From Ceratotherium simum simum (lineage: Eukaryota; Chordata; Mammalia; Perissodactyla; Rhinocerotidae), in NCBI RefSeq assembly GCF_000283155.1, contig NW_004454166.1, forward strand, positions 14,390,202 through 14,454,201: DNA of 64,000 nt, in the 5' to 3' direction. This document shows, piece by piece, positions 24,810 through 36,560 of this stretch. The first letter of the stretch is position 1. Every line of letters begins with the position of its first letter. The translations under genes and the position numbers were made by a program. The notes below the pieces were generated by a model. The model did no database searches. It saw nothing but the letters and a program-made list of their open reading frames with translations, and was not told the origin of the DNA.

Positions 24810-24905
24810 ATAATATCAGTTCTTAGTCCTATTTTACAGATGTAAAAAGAGAGGAACTTGGACTTACCCAGCAATAGCAAAACTGGAAATGGAAAACCTC
24901 CCGAT
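24810..24905 (-). mobile_element. MIR SINE fragment
   Basis: CCTATTTTACAGATGTAAAA, then AGAGAGGAACTTGGACTTAC and CCAGCAATAGCAAAACTGG, follow the complement of the MIR 3' half. Confidence 0.5.
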
Positions 24906-24939
24906 TCCCTCTATCTCCATCCCTTTCTTCTCTTCTAGG

Positions 24940-25220
24940 TTTCTTGGTTTATCTCCTAGGATCCTTCCAGATGCTAGTCTTCCAGGAGCCTTCCCTAACC
25001 CTCACCATCACCATGCCCGAGGGTCAGATGCCCCTGCTTGGGGCTCCCAGTAATGTCATGTGCGCATCTCGCTCATCACACCTGTTACAGTGAATTGCAA
25101 TCATCTCTTAATATGTCTGTACGCTCCTCCTGGAGGGTAAGAATCCTGCCTTATTCATCTCCCCTCCCTGCCCCTAGTACCCAGCACAATGCTTGGTATA
25201 CAGCAGGCAGTCAATTAAGT
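24940..25220 (+). mobile_element. L2 3'-end fragment
   Basis: CAGGAGCCTTCCCTAACCCT, CACCTGTTACAGTGAATTGC, CCTCCTGGAGGGTAAGAATC and CCCAGCACAATGCTTGGTAT are in L2 3' UTR order. A second L2 end lies only about 180 bases upstream, so this locus holds at least two L2 insertions. Confidence 0.65.
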
Positions 25221-26856
25221 GCTGCTACGGTTGAACAGAACTTGTTTCCTCTGCCCCTGAACCATTTCTCCTTCCAAAGAACCAGGAATATCCTTCTGTT
25301 AGGGCAGAATTTCAGAATGAAGGCAGCTTAGGGATTGGTCAAGGAGAACCACTTAAAGACAGAGAAGAAAATTGAGTATAGCAGATTAACATGAAATCAA
25401 ATCCAGTCCATTGTTTTGATGTTTAAGAAAATGGATAAAGGGGAACTGGCTAAAACAGGAATGGTTCACAGTAGCACTCTCTGTAGAGTGAATCCTAAAC
25501 CTTAAGAAGCATAGCACACATGACAGCCATAAGGAACAAAATTTCCTTTAACTAACAGTTTCAACTTTGGAAAGCCCACCCCAAAGAGATCCATGACCAG
25601 GTATTACTAGTCAAACTTTCTTTTTCTCTTTTAGAGAAAGAGGCTGGTTTTGAAATCATTTTCCCTTATCTCCATATGAAATACAACAAACACAGCCTGA
25701 TCTACCTCATTTAGGCTTATCCGTGTTTGTTTTAGCACTGGACTAAAGTTAAGAGTCTGCCCTGTCATTGTATCACTTTTTTAAAACAGTAACACAAAAT
25801 AAAATAAATTATAACCTAAATCCACGCATGCAGTAAAATAGTCCTCTTTCCTTTCTGAAAGAAATTTGAATTTTATATGAACATCAAGGTTAAAGTTTCT
25901 ATAGCACTGATCAGATGCATTAAGACAATTTTCTTTGCCCCATCGCCATAAGTCAATAACAACAACAACACTACTTTGAAATCATATTAACCTGCTGGAA
26001 AAAAAAAAAAGCCAGTGAATTTAAATAAAATCACCACCACCACCACACCTCCCTTCCCTCCAAAAAAACAAAAAACCAAAACTAACATGTATCCTCCTAA
26101 GAAATAAAGTATACTAACCTTGGGCTCCTTCAAGGTAACTAACTTAATTAATTGATTAAAACATGCCAAACCCAAGTTCCCCTGCAGAAGATAAACACAC
26201 TGCTGGGAGGATCATTCATTCAAATTGTATTCAGAAGATAGTTAAAAGCGGTTGCCCTAATCTCCTTTCATTATCTGTCTCCTTGGTAGGCCAGCACCTC
26301 CTGATTCAAGGGCAATTAGAAGACTTACCCATTTCAGCTCCACCTTTGACATGCAGCTGACAAGCCATCATTCCCACCTGTGACACCTGTGCGGTATTGG
26401 GGTGTGAGAGGAAATCTACATCACTGCTGAATGTCTCTCCCAAATGGATCCCACAGAGATTCTTCCTATCTGAGAGACAATGAGCTAGACACCTTAGCTC
26501 TAGAGATTTAGGGGAAAAAAGCAGATGACCAGAAAGAAGGTTCTTAATGAAGCATCAGTCTACAGTATTGAGCAAGCTCCTTCTATTGGAGGTTAATCAT
26601 AAAGGATTTTCAGGGTTGTGTCAGCCCTCACTGCAATACCCAGCGACTAGCCTCTCTCCACCTCCTCCCCTCTCTCATCCCCCCTACCCTTTACAAGAGC
26701 ATTAACCCCATTTCTAAACTAATAATAATTCTTTCTCTTCTGTGCTACAAATAGTCAACCCTGTAGTTAAATACTATGTATAACATAAACAGGGTCAAGA
26801 ATGCCAGTTGCCATTGGAGTCATGTTTAAATTAGCATTAACTAGCCGGCCCTTCCC
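25221..26856. other. Mostly unique sequence with short simple repeats
   Basis: No gene seen. Short (AAC)n at about 25960-25973 and (CCA)n at about 26030-26046. The rest is unassigned. Confidence 0.45.
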
Positions 26857-26880
26857 CAAACAAAACAAAACAAAACAAAA
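26857..26880. repeat. (CAAAA)n simple repeat
   Basis: About four to five units of CAAAA. It follows GCCGGCCCTTCCCC, which may be a trace of a SINE end but is too short to call. Confidence 0.8.
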
Positions 26881-27329
26881 TGCTTTCTTGGTCAGCTCTG
26901 TGGCTGGAGAGTGATTTTAACCCATATGCTCAAAAGCCCTCACAAGGTCCAGCTGTAACACAATAGCATTATTAATTTTTACTAAATTAAATTTCTCAAA
27001 AGACCACCATCAATTTGAGGGGAATATGGGAGAAGAAACTACATATTCATTTATTCTATAACCTTTATCTCATCTGGATAAGCTGGGAGCAGTGCCCTAA
27101 AACTCACTAGCCATGAGTTACAAGGAATGTAATGGAATAAAAGGCCAGTCATACCTCAATGATTTCACCCCTCACTATTCCCCAACGTGTTACTCAGTGT
27201 CTTCCTGCATCTTGGGGTTAAATAACACTTCCTCCTCCTCAACCCCTTATAGCACAACTCCTTAAAATAATATCCGAGGTGCCCCGTAAGTTACCGCTTT
27301 GTATCTTTCCAGCTTTCATTACCCCGGAT
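26881..27329. other. No recognisable feature
   Basis: Nothing supportable seen. Confidence 0.4.
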
Positions 27330-27870
27330 ACAGACTACATCTTCACTCTCCACCACTCATCTTTTAAGAGACACATCATTTTCATCCTTCAAGTCCCCTT
27401 TGTGAGTCTTTCCCAGAGTCAGAATTTAATTTTCCATTCTCCGGCATGCCAAGCTTCTCGGATTCTACAGCTGCCACCTAGTTATGCAATCCAGCTGCTA
27501 TACATTGCAGTTAGCTGCATCTCTCCCCCTGCACTGCAGCTCCTTCCAGAGCCTCCTTTCTTTGTGTGTGTGAGGAAGACCAGCCCTGAGCTAACATCCG
27601 ATGCCAATCCTCCTCTTTTTTGCTGAGGAAGATTGGCCCTGGGCTACCATCTGTGCCCATCTTTCTCCACTTTATATGGGACGCCGCCACAGCCTGGCCC
27701 TACAAGCAGTGGGTCAGTGCGCGCCTGGGATCCGAACCTGTGAACCCCGGGCCACCAAAGCAGAGCGCGCGCACTTAACCGCTGTGCCACCGGCCAGCCC
27801 CTAGAGCCTCCTTTTTATCATCCTTGGATCCGCCCCTATAGAAGGAGTTCAATAATTGCTTATTAAAATT
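27330..27870 (+). mobile_element. L2 LINE fragment split by an ERE insertion
   Basis: CATCCTTCAAGTCCCCTTTG and TCCAGAGCCTCC on the left, and TAGAAGGAGTTCAATAATTG on the right, resemble the L2 3' UTR and terminus. The younger ERE at 27560-27802 sits inside and explains the interruption. Confidence 0.45.
27560..27802 (-). mobile_element. ERE-type SINE, minus strand
   Basis: The tail side is CTTTGTGTGTGTGAGGAAG (short TG tail) and the head side CACCGGCCAGCCCC. Both tandem tail modules are present. A perfect 12-bp duplication, AGAGCCTCCTTT, flanks it at 27548-27559 and 27803-27814. Confidence 0.95.
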
Positions 27871-28969
27871 TCTTCCTTTTCTCCCAACTTTCTAAAACAT
27901 CCATAACAGTTCTCCAAGAGAAAGTTAAATAACATGACAGGGATTTTTTGGGTAACATGATATGTAAAAATAAGAAACCAAATCGTATGATGCTGAGTTA
28001 ATAAGGCCAGAACAAACTTTCAGACTCTAAACTAAGAGCTTATGTTCAAGTTTTATTACATCACACTTCACTTGTAAAATAAATCATGTTTCTCAAGTGT
28101 GTATGCATATGGGTATCCAAAAAATTAAAGAAAAGGAAGACAGGCCACACATCAAGCACAGACATTAAAATCTTGACCTCAAACTAAATTTCAAGTCTTG
28201 TTATTTGCTGAACATTTGGAGCTTCCCAGTGAAAATGATACAGTGTACTCTGCCCAGATGGCAGCTTTCCTTACTAAGCATTTGAAATAAGATTCTTGGC
28301 CCTAAAAATCACCAACTTCAGACTGAACGTCATTATGTATAAAAGGACTTAACAAGTGAGAGTTTTACTTTCTTTGAATTTTCCAATAGGTCTAACAGAA
28401 CAGATTCATTAAAACCTTGAAAAGTCTATGGCATCATTTTTTTTTTTAATCAAGTTACTTCTGGGAAAGTATCAGCTTCAAATGAAAATGGAAGTTTCAA
28501 AATGCAAGATGTTGAAAGGGCTGTAACTTACATTCCCGCCTCTGTTATTGTTTCCCATCATTCACAGGGATACTGAGATCCGCTGAGTGCCCAGAGGAAT
28601 GGGCAGCAGCCGAGCCCCTGAGAGACAATGATGCAAATGCAAAGTTGGTCAGGCCAGACGACAGGGATCACCTTGACTCCAGGACGACGTGAAGGCTAAG
28701 CAGGCTCACACACTATAAATAATAAGGGTAATGGAAGATTGATCCGAGAAGGAAAAAGTCTTATTGATGCCCTTGTGGAGGAGGAGAGAAAAAACAGAGG
28801 AAAATCAACTCCCAGCTCAAGGCTCTTCTTCCAGGCACCTCCTGCTGCTGGTTTTCTTCCACTTTCTTGGCCCTTCTGCCCTCTCACTTATCTCCCGGAC
28901 TAACCCGTTCACACTTCCCTTTACTCCCTTTCTACTGTTCTAACGTGAGATAACCACCCACCAGTTTCT
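27871..28969. other. No recognisable feature
   Basis: Unique sequence approaching the CpG island. 28550-28720 is less AT-rich and holds an octamer-like ATGCAAAT at 28632-28639. Regulatory potential is possible but not shown. Confidence 0.4.
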
Positions 28970-29105
28970 AGTTATTTGGGGAGCCGGAAGGAACAGCAAA
29001 GATCACCAAATCCCTCCATTTTCCAGATGAGGACGCCAAGAGGAAGGAGAACGAGCTGACCTGACTGGCTAAGGTCACACCGCTAGGGGACGCGGCGAGC
29101 GGTCG
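28970..29105 (-). repeat. Ancient MIR-like repeat
   Basis: GGAAGGAACAGCAAAGATCA, then TTTTCCAGATGAGGACGCCA and GCTAAGGTCACACCGCTAGG, resembles the widespread mammalian element also sampled at 8165 and 10280. The last part equals the MIR complement theme. Confidence 0.45.
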
Positions 29106-29344
29106 GGCTCGGATTATGACAACCCAGTCCTCCCGCCTGGCCCCTCAGCCCGTGCGTTCCCGCCACACACTACTTTCTCTCACTGCTTGGCTTCTTTATC
29201 CTCAAATTAAACGGTATCGAGAAAAACGCAGCCTTAGTAGACTTACAATGCTGATCGTTATTTACAATTTCGCATTTCGGACAAATATGCTCACTCCTAC
29301 ACGAATTTGGAGAATCAAGGGCAGAAACAACCAGTTGGCATTAT

Positions 29345-29346
<2 letters not shown>

Positions 29347-29377
<31 letters not shown>
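29347..29377. repeat. (TG)n microsatellite, about 15 units
   Basis: An uninterrupted GT/TG run. Unlike the one at 19713, it has no neighbouring SINE. Confidence 0.95.
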
Positions 29378-29382
<5 letters not shown>

Positions 29383-29399
29383 AATTTAGTTCTGTCCAA

Positions 29400-30079
29400 A
29401 CAGCCATAACTCCAGTATAACACCCTTTTTCCTTGGGGCTTACTCTTGTATTTGACAAGGAAATAGCTTCTTAGGAGAACTCAGCAGTTTTCCCAGTGCC
29501 GAGTCTGCCTTTTAACCAGAATTGCAGGCTTTGAATCACAGACCTCTGGTTTCACAGTTATGCTTACGCTGGGCAAACGACAAATTATGCAAATAGGTGA
29601 AAAACCATGGACTGTTAGAGCCTGAAGGAATAGAGGATTTTGCTCTAATAACTGCAGTTACATGTTTTCAATATTCATGTATGCAAATATGTATCTATTC
29701 CAATGGGAACAACGCATTCATAGTGAAACTTTAACAAGCGAGTACTCACTGGAAACCCACATTTATGAAAAATGCACAGATTTCAACAAAAAAGAAAGAA
29801 AGAGGAGCAGAAGTAGCAGCTGAGATCAACAATCTCAGGCCCCAGACTGAAGGCAGCAACAAGTCCTGGATGTCGTCATTCTTACACATCAAAGCCCAAA
29901 TGGCAGCAAAGAAAAGCAAGAATAAATTTTAAATCCATTCACAACACACTAGCCCTACAAAAACCACATGAGCCCGTCGATTTCAAAACCACCGATTCGA
30001 AGCCAGGTCCCTCCCTTGCCTTAGATTTCCCAGTTACTTGCTAAGCGTGTTTGTTAGGCGTCTGGACAGAAACTTAAGT
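29400..30079. other. No recognisable feature; upstream shore of CpG island
   Basis: AT-rich unique sequence that changes sharply to GC-rich DNA at about 30080. No exon recognised. Confidence 0.4.
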
Positions 30080-31400
30080 TTAAAGTCCTCAGCCGGAGAG
30101 AGACTCTTCAGTCGGTCGGTGAGAAGCAAACGGTGCGGGAGCTCCGCGCGGCTGGGCGCGGGGATCCCCGGAGGTCTACGTCTACTCGGACGCGGCTTTG
30201 GGGGAGTTTCGAGCGCCCCCCGCAAGCCTTCTCGTGCCCCCACCCAGACCCAGGTAACTGGAGGCCACCTACGTGTCACTTGGGCGGGTCCCGGCCGCAG
30301 ACGCTGCGCAGAGCGCGGGCCCCGGGGGCGCACTGACCTGGCCAGGGGACAGAAGGGCCAGCGGCCCCGGCGGCTGCGGCAACTTTCCTCCCGGGGCTCG
30401 GTCAACTGGTTAGTTAGGGCGGCCAGGAGAGCCTCGCCTCCTGCAGGCCGGCTCGCAAGCACGCACAGCCACCCACACCCCACACAGGCGAGCGCGCGCA
30501 CACACGCACACTAACTCGCACGCACGCACGGCCACAAAGCCAGTCTACCGCGGGACAGTGCGATCCGAGCGCGCCGTTTGGCGGCGGAGGCGACGCGGCG
30601 GCCACTGGCTCGGCGCCCAGGGGGCGCCGNNNNNNNNNNNNNNNNNNNNNNNNNNNNNNNNNNNNNNNNNNNNNNNNNNNNNNNNNNNNNNNNNNNNNNN
30701 NNNNNNNNNNNNNNNNNNNNNNNNNNNNNNNNNNNNNNNNNNNNNNNNNNNNNNNNNNNNNNNNNNNNNNNNNNNNNNNNNNNNNNNNNNNNNNNNNNNN
30801 NNNNNNNNNNNNNNNNNNNNNNNNNNNNNNNNNNNNNNNNNNNNNNNNNNNNNNNNNNNNNNNNNNNNNNNNNNNNNNNNNNNNNNNNNNNNNNNNNNNN
30901 NNNNNNNNNNNNNNNNNNNCCAGGCAGGGGAACAGGAGAGTTGCGACTCGGGGAGCGTCAGCCGCCGCTCTGCTCCGACTGCTGGGGTTTGGCGCGCTGG
31001 CAGGGGCGGCGGGGGAGGGGGCGCCGAGGGAGGGCCAGAGGAGCGGCGCGGACGCCAGCCTCCTTTTTGCCTCCGCCTTCTTTCTTTTCTGCTTGCTCCA
31101 CGTAGCACAAATCAGCAACTCCCGCACCCCCAGACGCCCTCCCCCTAGCTCGTTTCCTCACCTGGTGTGTAGCCCCCAGAGCCCCTACCCTCTGCGCCCT
31201 CCTCCCCCATTCATTTGCCGAACTTCCTGCCCCAGCTGCAGGGCCGGGGCGGAGGGGTAGCCTAAGCCGCCCATTCATTATCTTACCAACCCCCCCCACC
31301 CCATCTGACACACCCACGGTTAGAGACCCGCAGCCGCCAGCTCAGGATCCCCACCCCCACCCTCTCCAGCGCTCACCTACGCGCCCGACAGCTTGCGGGA
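30080..31400. promoter_or_regulatory. CpG island, probable promoter and first exon region
   Basis: The composition switches from AT-rich to strongly GC-rich with many CpG dinucleotides, for example GCGCGGCTGGGCGCGGGGAT and GAGGCGACGCGGCGGCC. This is the only such island in 64 kb, so it is very likely an active promoter of a host gene or lncRNA. There is no TATA box near a clear start. No ATG occurs on the plus strand between about 30100 and 31500 outside the gap. Splice-donor matches exist on both strands: CAG|GTAACT ending at 30253 (plus), and minus-strand CCAG|GTGAGG at 31162, GTAG|GTGAGC at 31377 and CCAG|GTCAGT at 30338. I do not recognise the gene. A 5' UTR exon transcribed from the minus strand is slightly favoured by the donors. 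Confidence 0.82.
30630..30919. other. Assembly gap, 290 N
   Basis: 290 unknown bases lie in the GC-richest part of the island, where short-read assemblies usually fail. The true size may differ. Translations running through it (for example frames across 30414-31148) have no meaning. Confidence 0.99.
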
Positions 31401-32290
31401 CTCGGGTGGGCTCCCGCATACATTGCATTTTCATTTTGTCGCTCTTCTCTTCCCACTCGAAAAGCTCTAGAAAACATCGCAGGGCCCGCAAAACCCCTGA
31501 AGTATGGCCTCTCTCGTAGTTCACTGTTTCTGAACTTTCCAGAAGGCGCCAAGTTTCTCCCAGCGCCGGCTTTAACTGGAGGCTGCAAAGAACGAAGAGT
31601 TGACTTTGCTGCTAGAAAGGTGCACACGTTTCTGCTTGTGAGTTTTCAATTGACTGAGTCTGCAAACCAAAGCAAGTGTGACAGTGCTCCCCTAGTTTTC
31701 CATATCCACGATTATAAATTTCTCTTCCGCTTTCCCAGTGTAACTTTGCAAGTGCAAACTATCAATTTTAGAAGAGTAATTAAGGGCGGGGAATGCACAC
31801 CTGAAGGTGTGGGCGGGAGCGGCACGGGACTAAGGCCTGGGGATCGTTCTCCGGAAAGTGGCAGCCACAGAGATTCGCCTGGTCCTATAACACCCAGTGA
31901 ATCTGGAGCTCTCCAGCCGCACCACCCCCCACCCATCTCCCACCCCTGGCTTCCCAGGATTTCCGGAGTGTTGGCAATTCTTTGCCTTTCGCTCCGCTGC
32001 TAAAGCCGCCACACATCAAAAGTAGCCGCTTAGGAGTCAAAGCTGAGTGAGCTCTCGCCTGAAACGGCACATAGGAGGCCACGACAGCAGTGGGACATGG
32101 GACTCAGCCGGACTGATACCACTGCTTCCAAGAAAGAAACACAGAACAGCGAGGGAGGGCTGCAGTGGTGGTGGGCACTCGGTAATCTTGGGCTTCGCAG
32201 AAAGGAGAGGTCACTGTAAACCGCAGTGGGCGGGGAGAGGAAGACTTCTTGGAAGGGATGGAAACTTTTCAAGCTTCCAGTGAGGTACTT
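31401..32290. promoter_or_regulatory. CpG-island shore
   Basis: GC content falls but CpGs persist to about 31970. A GC-box-like GGGCGGGAG lies at about 31812-31820. Nothing codes convincingly; the open frames on both strands overlap each other. Confidence 0.4.
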
Positions 32291-33430
32291 CAGGGAACAT
32301 GACCATCTCTGGCCAGTGACTGCTTAGAACCTTGCCTGAGTTCACCTTGTGGTTTTCACACGATGCTCAATTATTGGCTGCTAGTCAATTATTATCTGAA
32401 GCTGTTTCCTTTTCAAAACCATCTATCAAATCCCCTTTTCTATAAAATGACCTTTAAACGGCTCTGCTTTCTCTCCCTTCTTACCAATTTGTGACTTGTT
32501 TTACAATAATCCACTTACAATGTGAAAAAATTAGAAATTTTAATATATGCACAGGGCTATCTACGCTCATGTGTTCATGTAAATACTGTCTTATCTCACA
32601 AATAATGAGAGGAGTTGATCTTAAACTCTAAAAAAATGTTATACTGGGATGAATAGGAAAATGTCCACTATAAAATCTAAGTATAATAAAACGTCTATAT
32701 TGGTAAGAAAATAAGAATATACTGAAAGGTGCTCTTTTCAAGCATAGCTCTACCCAACTGAGAAAAATCACCTAATTTCCCTGTCTCCTTACTCCACACT
32801 CTTTTCATCTACTGTTAGGTCTCTCAATACCAAAACTTCTATATGTAATGAAAAGAATATTTTAAATTTTTATTTCAAATAATTAAATTATTATTATATC
32901 AATAAATTTTTAAAATAATTCTTTAATTAATTTAAAAATTATTTCAATGTTTAGTCCTTCCTCATAAATCAAAAGTGCAAATGAGTTTCTTATCTACCAT
33001 TCAGCTTGAATATTTTCCAATATATTGATTTTATCTCTTACCATCTTAAGAAATATGGCTGTTCCTGCTTTGACTGTGTATTAACTACCTGAACTACCCT
33101 GTGGTCATTTCTAACGTCAAATGGGGAGTTCTGTCCTCACAAGACATGTGTATTCAGAGTTCTAAGTTATTTGCTGTAGAACACTTTATTTCCTCTTTAT
33201 TTGGTCTACCGTGGCCTAAAAGGAAATGGAGAACAAAATACAAGGTCAGCCTGGACAGACCTGTCTTCCTGACAAGTGTGGACCTGTCTGAAGGAGACTG
33301 CTCTGCAGCCAGTTTTAGGTCAACAACTTTAAAGTCAAATGTAGGTTGTACACCAAGCATAAAAGGAGAGAGAAAATGAAATCCAATACAAAATCCAGTT
33401 CAGCACAGAAATTAATCCATCAAAAGTAGT
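32291..33430. other. No recognisable feature
   Basis: Unique sequence. 32860-32950 is almost pure A/T with imperfect self-complementarity. Confidence 0.45.
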
Positions 33431-33434
33431 ATTG

Positions 33435-33520
33435 TGTTCCAAGTGAGCCAGTTTTCTCATCTGTAAAATGGGATAACTATACCAGTACAGTCTATTTCAT
33501 TGGGTTCTAAGTTGTCTTTA
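33435..33520 (+). mobile_element. MIR SINE fragment
   Basis: CAGTTTTCTCATCTGTAAAA followed by TGGGATAACTATACCAGTAC is the MIR 3' core in sense orientation. Confidence 0.6.
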
Positions 33521-34685
33521 TCAAAGGAGGATAATATATTTGAACAGGCTTCTTAAAACACTCAAGTGGATGATGTTGTTGCAATGGAGATGAAGGATAC
33601 CTTGATATTTTCTCTAATGTTTTTATCTGTCTGTGGCCTGCTTGCCTTTCAGACTTATTCCCTTTCTTAGATCGTCATCCTAATGCCTTCTGTCCTAGGC
33701 CTTCTCTCTTAACCTCTGCCAAGCAATGTTTATCTAGATATGTTTCTTCAGATGACTTCAGCAGAGCCGAAGACCCAAAGACAGCTGGTGCTGTCAAATG
33801 TGAGAACAAACATTTTCAGCAAAATGAAGAGAATTTTAATGAAGAATATTTCAAGCAGAGTTTACACTAATATCTTACAGGATACTGTAGACTTTGTCAG
33901 ATTATTGATTTTATCTAGTGGTCCAAGGATTATAATTTGCAAAGCATTTAGGATTGAAAAATTGGCTGTCACTGCTTTGGGCTCTATTATTTTTCCAGAA
34001 GGGTTTGCTGGTCATGCCAGCTCTCTCCTCCTCCCCATATTCCCTTCTATCTGGTAAAAAAAGCCTTTGCAATTTTCTACTACAGAGTAATCAAAGCTAT
34101 CAGCAAAAAGATCTGTTGGAAACTTTCCCTCCAGTCTATTAATGTAGACGGATTCAAAGACTATATTTCGGTAAAACAATACCCTGAGAGAATTCAGCGT
34201 GCTTGGAAAAGTTTTTCAGGTGCTCCTGGGCATAGGTTTCTTCCCTCTTAAAATGGAGTATTTGTGCCTCCCTGGTGTTTTTCCCCTCATTCTCCTTAGG
34301 AAACCTTTCTATTTTAAAAGGCCAGTGGCAGAGGTGAGTGAGGCAGTCCAATTTAGTAAAAAATAAAATAACACTCTTTAGGGTAAAAGTGGCACAAGGA
34401 AACTCCAGAAGTGGGAAGTAGAAGTCAGGATTGTGTGTACAGCAGCCATGTGTGAAAACTAGACTGCAGTGAAATGAAAACCCTAAATACACTGCTCACC
34501 TTTTTCTCATCACATTTTTCTGCATGAACAATCTGGGTAATGTCTGAAGTAGATCAAGGACCAGCAAATCCTTTTCCTGGAGTCTCCCTCACCCAACCAA
34601 AAAGCCTTCGATCTAAAACAAAGGGGGAAAAAAAGAAAATGAAGAAGAAATGTGTGTTATATGTGTAAGTTTAGAGCTAAAAATA
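33521..34685. other. No recognisable feature
   Basis: Unique sequence. The 105-codon frame at 33740-34057 and the 112-codon minus-strand frame at 34154-34492 show no motif or family resemblance, so I do not call them genes. Confidence 0.45.
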
Positions 34686-34689
34686 GACC

Positions 34690-35170
34690 TAGACACAAAG
34701 AAATCATAGAAAGGGTCACAGAACAAAAAGCTAGTTCTATAAAACAATAATAAAATTGATAAATTTCTAGTAAGATTGATAATGGAAAATAAGAGAAAAG
34801 AAATAAGATTATGAATGAGATTATAATTATAGTTTCAGTAGAGTTTTAATACTAAGAGAATATTGTGAACATTTAAAAACTTGTATAAAATAGATACTTT
34901 TTAGAAGATGTAAATTATTGATTCAAAAAAATTAAAAACATGAGATAATTAGCACTCTATATATATTAAATTAAAAAAAATATGGGATCCCTACCTCACA
35001 CTGAAAACAAAAATAAGTTCTTAATGTTGTAAAGATCTAAATTTGGAAAGTAAAACTTCCAGATTTTTAGAATATCTTCATCATTTCAGGGTAGAGAAGA
35101 ATTTCTTAGACAAGGTACAAAAAGCACAAACCAAAAAAGAGTCTCCTCCTTTCTTTCAAATAAAATATGG
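34690..35170 (+). pseudogene. L1 ORF2 remnant (reverse transcriptase region onward)
   Basis: AAAATTGATAAATTTCTAGT, AAGAGAATATTGTGAACAT, CCCTACCTCACACTGAAAAC and AGAATATCTTCATCATTTCA with GGGTAGAGAAGAATTTCTTA follow L1 ORF2 order, with a large internal deletion between the second and third landmarks. All frames are broken. It belongs to an older L1 or HAL1-like lineage than the copies at 42 and 60 kb. Confidence 0.6.
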
Positions 35171-35486
35171 CTGATGCTAATATGCTGGATTCTTGTGAGA
35201 TCTAGTAGTTGAAATGATGTCAGCCTCGAGTACTGCAGTGAGTATTCCAAAGAATATGAACGGTATTGTACCATCCTGTGCAAAAATGGGGCAGAGGATT
35301 TTCTTAAGCCATGTATATTTTATGTCATTCTGTTGTTTTGACTTAGTCTATTATACCTTCTAGAGCAAGGTGGAATCAGCAGTACTAGTGGTCCCTTACT
35401 AGGAGGCTCTGAAACATTTTTGAATGTAGACCCCTTTCAGAATCTAATCAAAGCTATGAAATTGCTTTACAAATACATGTAGAGTA
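35171..35486. other. No recognisable feature
   Basis: Unique sequence, nothing recognised. Confidence 0.4.
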
Positions 35487-35930
35487 TACATATTATAGCA
35501 GAGGCCTCTATGTACGATATCCATTCTTGCCTTCTTGGGCACCAGCTAGACAAGATTTCCCAGCCTCTCTTACAGTTAGTTGAGGCCAGGTAACTGAGTT
35601 CTCTCCAGTGGAATGTGAGCATAAGTGACTTCTGCTGATTCTAGGACAACCTATAAAATCTTCTCACATGTGCTCCCTCATGCTCTTTGTCCTTTCGGGT
35701 TGACTGGGATGGTGATGCCCACACCAACCTTGGAAGCCATGGACTGAAGATGACAGACAGCCATAAGTCCTGACACCTGTGTCCATGTGAAGGCGAGCCT
35801 CTCTAATGACATGAACACCCTCCCTGGACTTCTATGTGAAAAAAACTTCCTTGTTCTTTAAGCCACTAAATTTTGGGAATCTATGAGTTCCCTTGGCTTA
35901 ACTAATATACATATTCAACACCTTTTGACT
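35487..35930 (+). mobile_element. MaLR-like LTR, family uncertain
   Basis: It contains TTTCCCAGCCTCTCTTACAG, CAGTGGAATGTGAGCATAAG and GTTCTTTAAGCCACTAAATT. The last is the MaLR-type 3' end ('tttaagccact...taactaatac'). A relative lies at 46515-46985. The class is an inference from the 3' end. Confidence 0.45.
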
Positions 35931-36189
35931 GTAATCTCAGGGGTTCAATGACACCCTGTAACCTAGATGGTAGATTGATCTGAGAAAAGAAGAGATCCAG
36001 AGTGCCCTCTGGATTGGGCACTCACCAACAGTGGGCAAGTTAGAGATGTTACACCTTTGCACAAACTTTGCCTGACAAAGCACTGATTACATTTAACTGA
36101 ATGGCTCTGCCAACCCCTCTCATTTCTCTGCCAACATATACTCTACCAGAAGCAGAGGGAGAGTAAATTCCAAAGGTTAAAAAAAATTG

Positions 36190-36560
36190 GATATGAATGG
36201 AAGACTAGTCAGCGATATCAGAAACAAACTCCTGATATACACAACAATATGGATGAATCTAAAAAACAGGCTGAACGAAAGAAGACAGGCACAAAACAGT
36301 GCATTCTATATGACTGCATTTCTATGAAGTTCCAGAACAGGCGAAACTAATCTATGATGTTAGAAACAGAACAGTGATTGCCCAGTGCATAGGGATTGAC
36401 TGAAAAGACACTTACGGGAAGTTCTCGGGGTAAGGGAGATGCCCTATGTCTTTCTTAGTGTGGTGGTAACATGAGTGTATACAATTGTCCAAACTCATTG
36501 ACCTGAACATTTAAGACTGGTGAAATTTATTGTTTGTAAATTACACATAAATATTTTTTA
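36190..36560 (+). mobile_element. L1M-type 3'-end fragment
   Basis: ATATGACTGCATTTCTATGA with AGTTCCAGAACAGGCGAAAC, GGTGGTAACATGAGTGTATA, CAATTGTCCAAACTCATTGA and TTGTTTGTAAATTACACATA are well-ordered landmarks of the 3' UTR of old L1M elements. Confidence 0.75.

Noticed and set aside
27279..27804. 115- and 67-codon frames
   Set aside because: They read through an L2-like fragment into an ERE insertion.
28700..28730. TATA-like CACTATAAATAATAAGG as a promoter
   Set aside because: It lies in AT-rich DNA 1.4 kb from the CpG island with no initiator or exon nearby.
30034..30514. Paired 155- and 158-codon frames on opposite strands at the island edge
   Set aside because: Both start at non-ATG codons and reflect low stop frequency in GC-rich DNA; no domain is recognisable.
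30414..31148. Open frames of 175-237 codons across the CpG island
   Set aside because: They run through 290 N and owe their length to unknown codons; several start at non-ATG codons and they overlap on both strands.
33740..34492. 105- and 112-codon frames as possible genes
   Set aside because: No motif, no convincing splice context and AT-biased composition as expected by chance.
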